Of a stretch of 64,000 bases of DNA, positions 62,079 to 64,000 are shown in pieces. The translations under genes and the position numbers were made by a program. This DNA comes from Herbidospora mongoliensis (GTDB taxonomy: Bacteria > Actinomycetota > Actinomycetes > Streptosporangiales > Streptosporangiaceae), in the NCBI RefSeq assembly GCF_001570545.1, contig NZ_BBXD01000019.1:248001-312000 (forward strand), in the 5' to 3' direction. Under the pieces are notes generated by a model. It was given only the letters and a program-made list of their open reading frames with translations, searched no databases and was not told where the DNA came from. Each line of letters opens with the position of its first letter. Position 1 is the stretch's first letter.

Positions 62079-63200
62079 TTGAGAGACACACGGGGTGACC
62101 GGCGAGGGCGCAGACCCAACCGCCCCGATCCGGCCGCAGGTCCGGTCGAGGCGTTCGCCGACCAGTTGTGGCAGCTCAAGATAGCCGCGGGCGACCCGAC
62201 CTTCGCCGAGATGTGCGACCAGCTCGGGGCCGCCGCGTCGAAGTCGTCCCTGGCCGCGGCCTCGCAGGGGCGGACACTGCCGAGCTGGGCTGTGACCTGG
62301 GAGTTCGTCCGGGTGCTCGCGGTCGGGCGACTGGGCCAGGATCCGGCGGAGGCGGAACGGGAGTGGCTGGCCCGCTGGAGAAAGGCGTTCGCCGACCTCG
62401 GACCGCCGTCTCCGAACACGAACACCTCCATCAGCACGGTGTCGCCTTCGGCCGTCGGCACCGCGTCGCCCTCGGATGTCGGCACCGCATCGCCCTCAAC
62501 CGTCGGCACCGGGTCGCCCCTGCTCGTTGGCACCGCGTCGTCCTCGGATGTCGGCACCGCATCGCTCTCGGCCGTCGGCACTGGGTCGCCCTCAGATGTC
62601 GGCACCGCATCGCCCTCGCTCGTCGGCACCGGGTCGCCCTCGCTGGAGGAGGGCGCCCCTGGCGAGGTGGCGCCGCGCTCCGCGGAGATCACGGTCTTCG
62701 CCGGCGGCGCATCGCGCTCTCGGGAGGCGCGGGTCGCCGGGTCGGCGCGGCGGTTCGGGCCGCGGGTCCTCGCCGCCGCCGCAGTCGCGCTCGTGGTGGC
62801 CGTCGCCGGGGCCTTCCTGGTCAACGGCAGGTCTCCGGAGAAGGCCTTGGTGACCCCCATCCCGCTGGACGAATCGATCTTCGAAGGAGACATCACCATC
62901 CCCGACGGCACCCTGATAGCGAAGGGCGAGTCGTTCGAGAAGGTCTGGCGGATCAAGAACACCGGCAAGGTCGAGTGGTCCGGGCGTTTCCTCATGCGAG
63001 TGAACGACACCGTCTGCTCCGCTCCCAGGAAGGTCGAGATCCCGCACACCCCGCCGGGAGACTCGGTGGACATCCGGGTGCCGGTGGTGGCGCCGGACAT
63101 CGCCGGCGCCTGCAAGATCTTCTGGAAGATGGTGGACGATGAGGGCCGCCTCCTCTTCCCCGACAAACGTCCGATCTTCCTGGATGTCCGAGTGGGCTGA
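62079..63200 (+). CDS. XRE-like N-terminus, repeat linker, TM and NBR1-Ig-like extracellular domain
   Basis: The 373-residue protein starts at a TTG with GGGGAG 5 nt upstream. Residues about 20-85 (VEAFADQLWQLKIAAGDPTFAEM and RTLPSWAVTWEFVRVL) follow the pattern of actinobacterial helix-turn-helix domains. Residues 122-185 are eight copies of an 8-residue unit (SPS-x-VGT-[AG]). A TM lies at about 229-250. The C-terminus (about 270-373) is an NBR1-type Ig-like domain (ESFEKVWRIKNTGKVEWSG, PHTPPGDSVDIRVPV). It is likely a membrane-bound regulator or surface sensor. Confidence 0.72.
   Translation: MRDTRGDRRGRRPNRPDPAAGPVEAFADQLWQLKIAAGDPTFAEMCDQLGAAASKSSLAAASQGRTLPSWAVTWEFVRVLAVGRLGQDPAEAEREWLARWRKAFADLGPPSPNTNTSISTVSPSAVGTASPSDVGTASPSTVGTGSPLLVGTASSSDVGTASLSAVGTGSPSDVGTASPSLVGTGSPSLEEGAPGEVAPRSAEITVFAGGASRSREARVAGSARRFGPRVLAAAAVALVVAVAGAFLVNGRSPEKALVTPIPLDESIFEGDITIPDGTLIAKGESFEKVWRIKNTGKVEWSGRFLMRVNDTVCSAPRKVEIPHTPPGDSVDIRVPVVAPDIAGACKIFWKMVDDEGRLLFPDKRPIFLDVRVG
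62442..62633 (+). repeat. Eight tandem 24-nt repeats inside the XRE-TM-NBR1 gene
   Basis: Units of the form TCG-CCC-TCG-NNN-GTC-GGC-ACC-GSN repeat eight times in frame with few changes, coding SPSxVGT[AG]. The low divergence suggests recent expansion, so copy number may vary between strains. Confidence 0.85.
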
Positions 63201-63210
63201 CCTGCGGTTT

Positions 63211-63236
63211 ATTTGTCCAATGTCCAGTGGACAAAT
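63211..63236. promoter_or_regulatory. Inverted repeat ATTTGTCC-N10-GGACAAAT
   Basis: Perfect 8-bp arms, with a third TGTCC inside the spacer, lie between the NBR1-type gene and the first SapA-like gene, about 85 bp before its start. No T-run follows, so an operator is more likely than a terminator. Confidence 0.45.
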
Positions 63237-63320
63237 ATCGGACGAAGATCCCTGGAAGTTGCCGGAGACGTCGTGCCAGCGTGAAGGGCAAGGACCTCTC
63301 AACGGAAAGGGACCTTTGTC

Positions 63321-63734
63321 GTGCTCATCCTGAGGAAGGTCGCCTCACTGGGACTCACGACCGCCGCGGTCGTCGCCGCAGCCGTCGTGGGCACCGCGAC
63401 GCCCGCGTCCGCCGCGCTCTACGGCGGGCAGTGCGGCTCCGGCTACAACCTCGTGAACTTACGAGACTTCCCCGACATGCGCGGGACGATCTATCTGACC
63501 TACAACGCCTCCACCGGAAAGAACTGCGTCGTCACCATCAGGGAGAACCCGGGTGGCGCGACGCTGATGGAGGCCTACATCCGCCGCACCGGCACGACCA
63601 CGTGGATCAAGGACCGGGGCAACTTCACCACCTACGCCGGCCCGGTCTACCTCTCGGCGGCCGGATCGTGCGTCGACTGGGGCGGCACCATCGGCACCGC
63701 CAGCGTGGGCCGCAACGGCACCAACTGCGGCTGA
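63321..63734 (+). CDS. Small secreted protein resembling spore-associated protein A
   Basis: The 137-residue protein has a signal peptide (GLTTAAVVAAAVVGTATPASAA) and a mature domain of about 100 residues with four Cys (CGSGYNLVNL, NCVVTIRENPGG, GSCVDWGG, NGTNCG). The pattern matches SapA-like proteins of streptomycetes, which are found on aerial hyphae or spores. GTG 63321 has AAAGGGA 9 nt upstream. A paralogue follows 100 bp later. Confidence 0.75.
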   Translation: MLILRKVASLGLTTAAVVAAAVVGTATPASAALYGGQCGSGYNLVNLRDFPDMRGTIYLTYNASTGKNCVVTIRENPGGATLMEAYIRRTGTTTWIKDRGNFTTYAGPVYLSAAGSCVDWGGTIGTASVGRNGTNCG

Positions 63735-63836
63735 CCGACCCAACACGACGCGCCCGACGTCAGTGCGTCCGGAATGACGTCACCTGACGTGCGCTCGTGT
63801 TCAGGCATGTGCAAAAAACGCATTGGAAGGGGACCA

Positions 63837-64000
63837 ATGAAACTCGTCAAGAAGGCCACCGTCACCGCCGCCTGCGCCACCGCTGTGCTCGCCGCGACCC
63901 TCACCACGGCCCAACCGGCCATGGCCGCCTCGTATGGCGGAGAGTGCGGCACGGGCTACGGCGTCGTCAATTCGGCGCCGATCGGGACCAAGGGGACCGT
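63837..64000 (+). CDS. Second SapA-like secreted protein, cut by the window end
   Basis: It begins at ATG 63837 with GGAAGGGG 5 nt upstream. It encodes a signal peptide (MKLVKKATVTAACATAVLAA, ending AMAA) and then SYGGECGTGYGVVNSAPIG, clearly paralogous to YGGQCGSGYNLVNL of the gene before. Only about 54 codons are in the window. Confidence 0.8.
   Translation, partial: MKLVKKATVTAACATAVLAATLTTAQPAMAASYGGECGTGYGVVNSAPIGTKGT

Noticed and set aside
62442-62633. Regular 24-nt repeats as a possible CRISPR array
   Set aside because: The repeats are contiguous, without unique spacers, and code an in-frame 8-residue unit.

Overview
This 64 kb window is a contiguous piece of a very GC-rich actinobacterial chromosome. 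GTG and even TTG starts are common, Shine-Dalgarno sites are GGAGG-like, and genes often overlap by ATGA or GTGA. The gene content (SigE-type sigma factors with membrane partners, Rpf, PMT, ClpX-type zinc-finger regulators, SapA-like secreted proteins) fits a sporulating, filamentous actinomycete, most likely near Streptosporangiaceae. That placement is inference from gene content. I see no rRNA, CRISPR array, insertion sequence, integrase or prophage. One tRNA, tRNA-Gln(UUG), is present.

The backbone is a housekeeping neighbourhood that is widely conserved in actinobacteria: mfd, pth-rplY, prs-glmU-tRNA-Gln, ppk-mutT1, ABC-F-ispE-ksgA, rpf-tatD-metG and rsmI/pmt. Accessory modules are inserted between these blocks.

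Layout. 1-4 kb holds the mfd N-terminus, a methyltransferase, and a SigE-family sigma factor coupled to a membrane partner. 4-20 kb is a Wzx/Wzy-type exopolysaccharide locus. It has a Wzz-like copolymerase, Wzy, Wzx, two glycosyltransferases, a polyprenyl glycosylphosphotransferase, three different sulfotransferases, a GH26-like lipoprotein, and a full set of genes for making and recycling PAPS (cysC, cysD, cysN, cysQ). No sulfate-reduction genes are present in the window. I read it as a sulfated-glycan factory. 20-23 kb carries small regulators, an MFS exporter and a LysR regulator with visible operators. 23-30 kb is pth-rplY and prs-glmU, split by a three-gene module: a Nudix-type regulator, a PASTA lipoprotein, and a membrane-anchored nucleosidase. 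One GGTCA-N3-TGACC palindrome lies in front of each transcription unit of this module. 30-38.6 kb holds a desaturase/TetR pair, a polyphosphate module (ppk, mutT1, CYTH-CHAD) with a PHO-box-like repeat, and a trans-aconitate-methyltransferase-like gene divergent from a MarR regulator. 38.6-40.4 kb is a secreted trypsin-fold protein behind a perfect CRP-type site. 40.5-57 kb is the ispE/ksgA/rpf/tatD/metG/rsmI/pmt core, interrupted by a repeat-rich Ser/Thr kinase plus FG-GAP surface protein. 57-64 kb holds a second sigma factor/membrane partner pair, a Ca2+/H+ antiporter with a kinase-like gene, an XRE-TM-NBR1-Ig protein, and two tandem SapA-like secreted proteins, the last cut by the window edge.

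How the genes work together. CysD/CysN make APS and CysC converts it to PAPS. The three sulfotransferases would use PAPS on a lipid-linked or polymerised glycan started by the glycosylphosphotransferase and handled by Wzx, Wzy and Wzz, while CysQ removes the PAP by-product. Eleven-nucleotide direct repeats resembling actinobacterial PHO boxes lie upstream of two of these operons and upstream of ppk, which suggests (unproven) phosphate-dependent control. All functional statements come from reading motifs. No database search was run.
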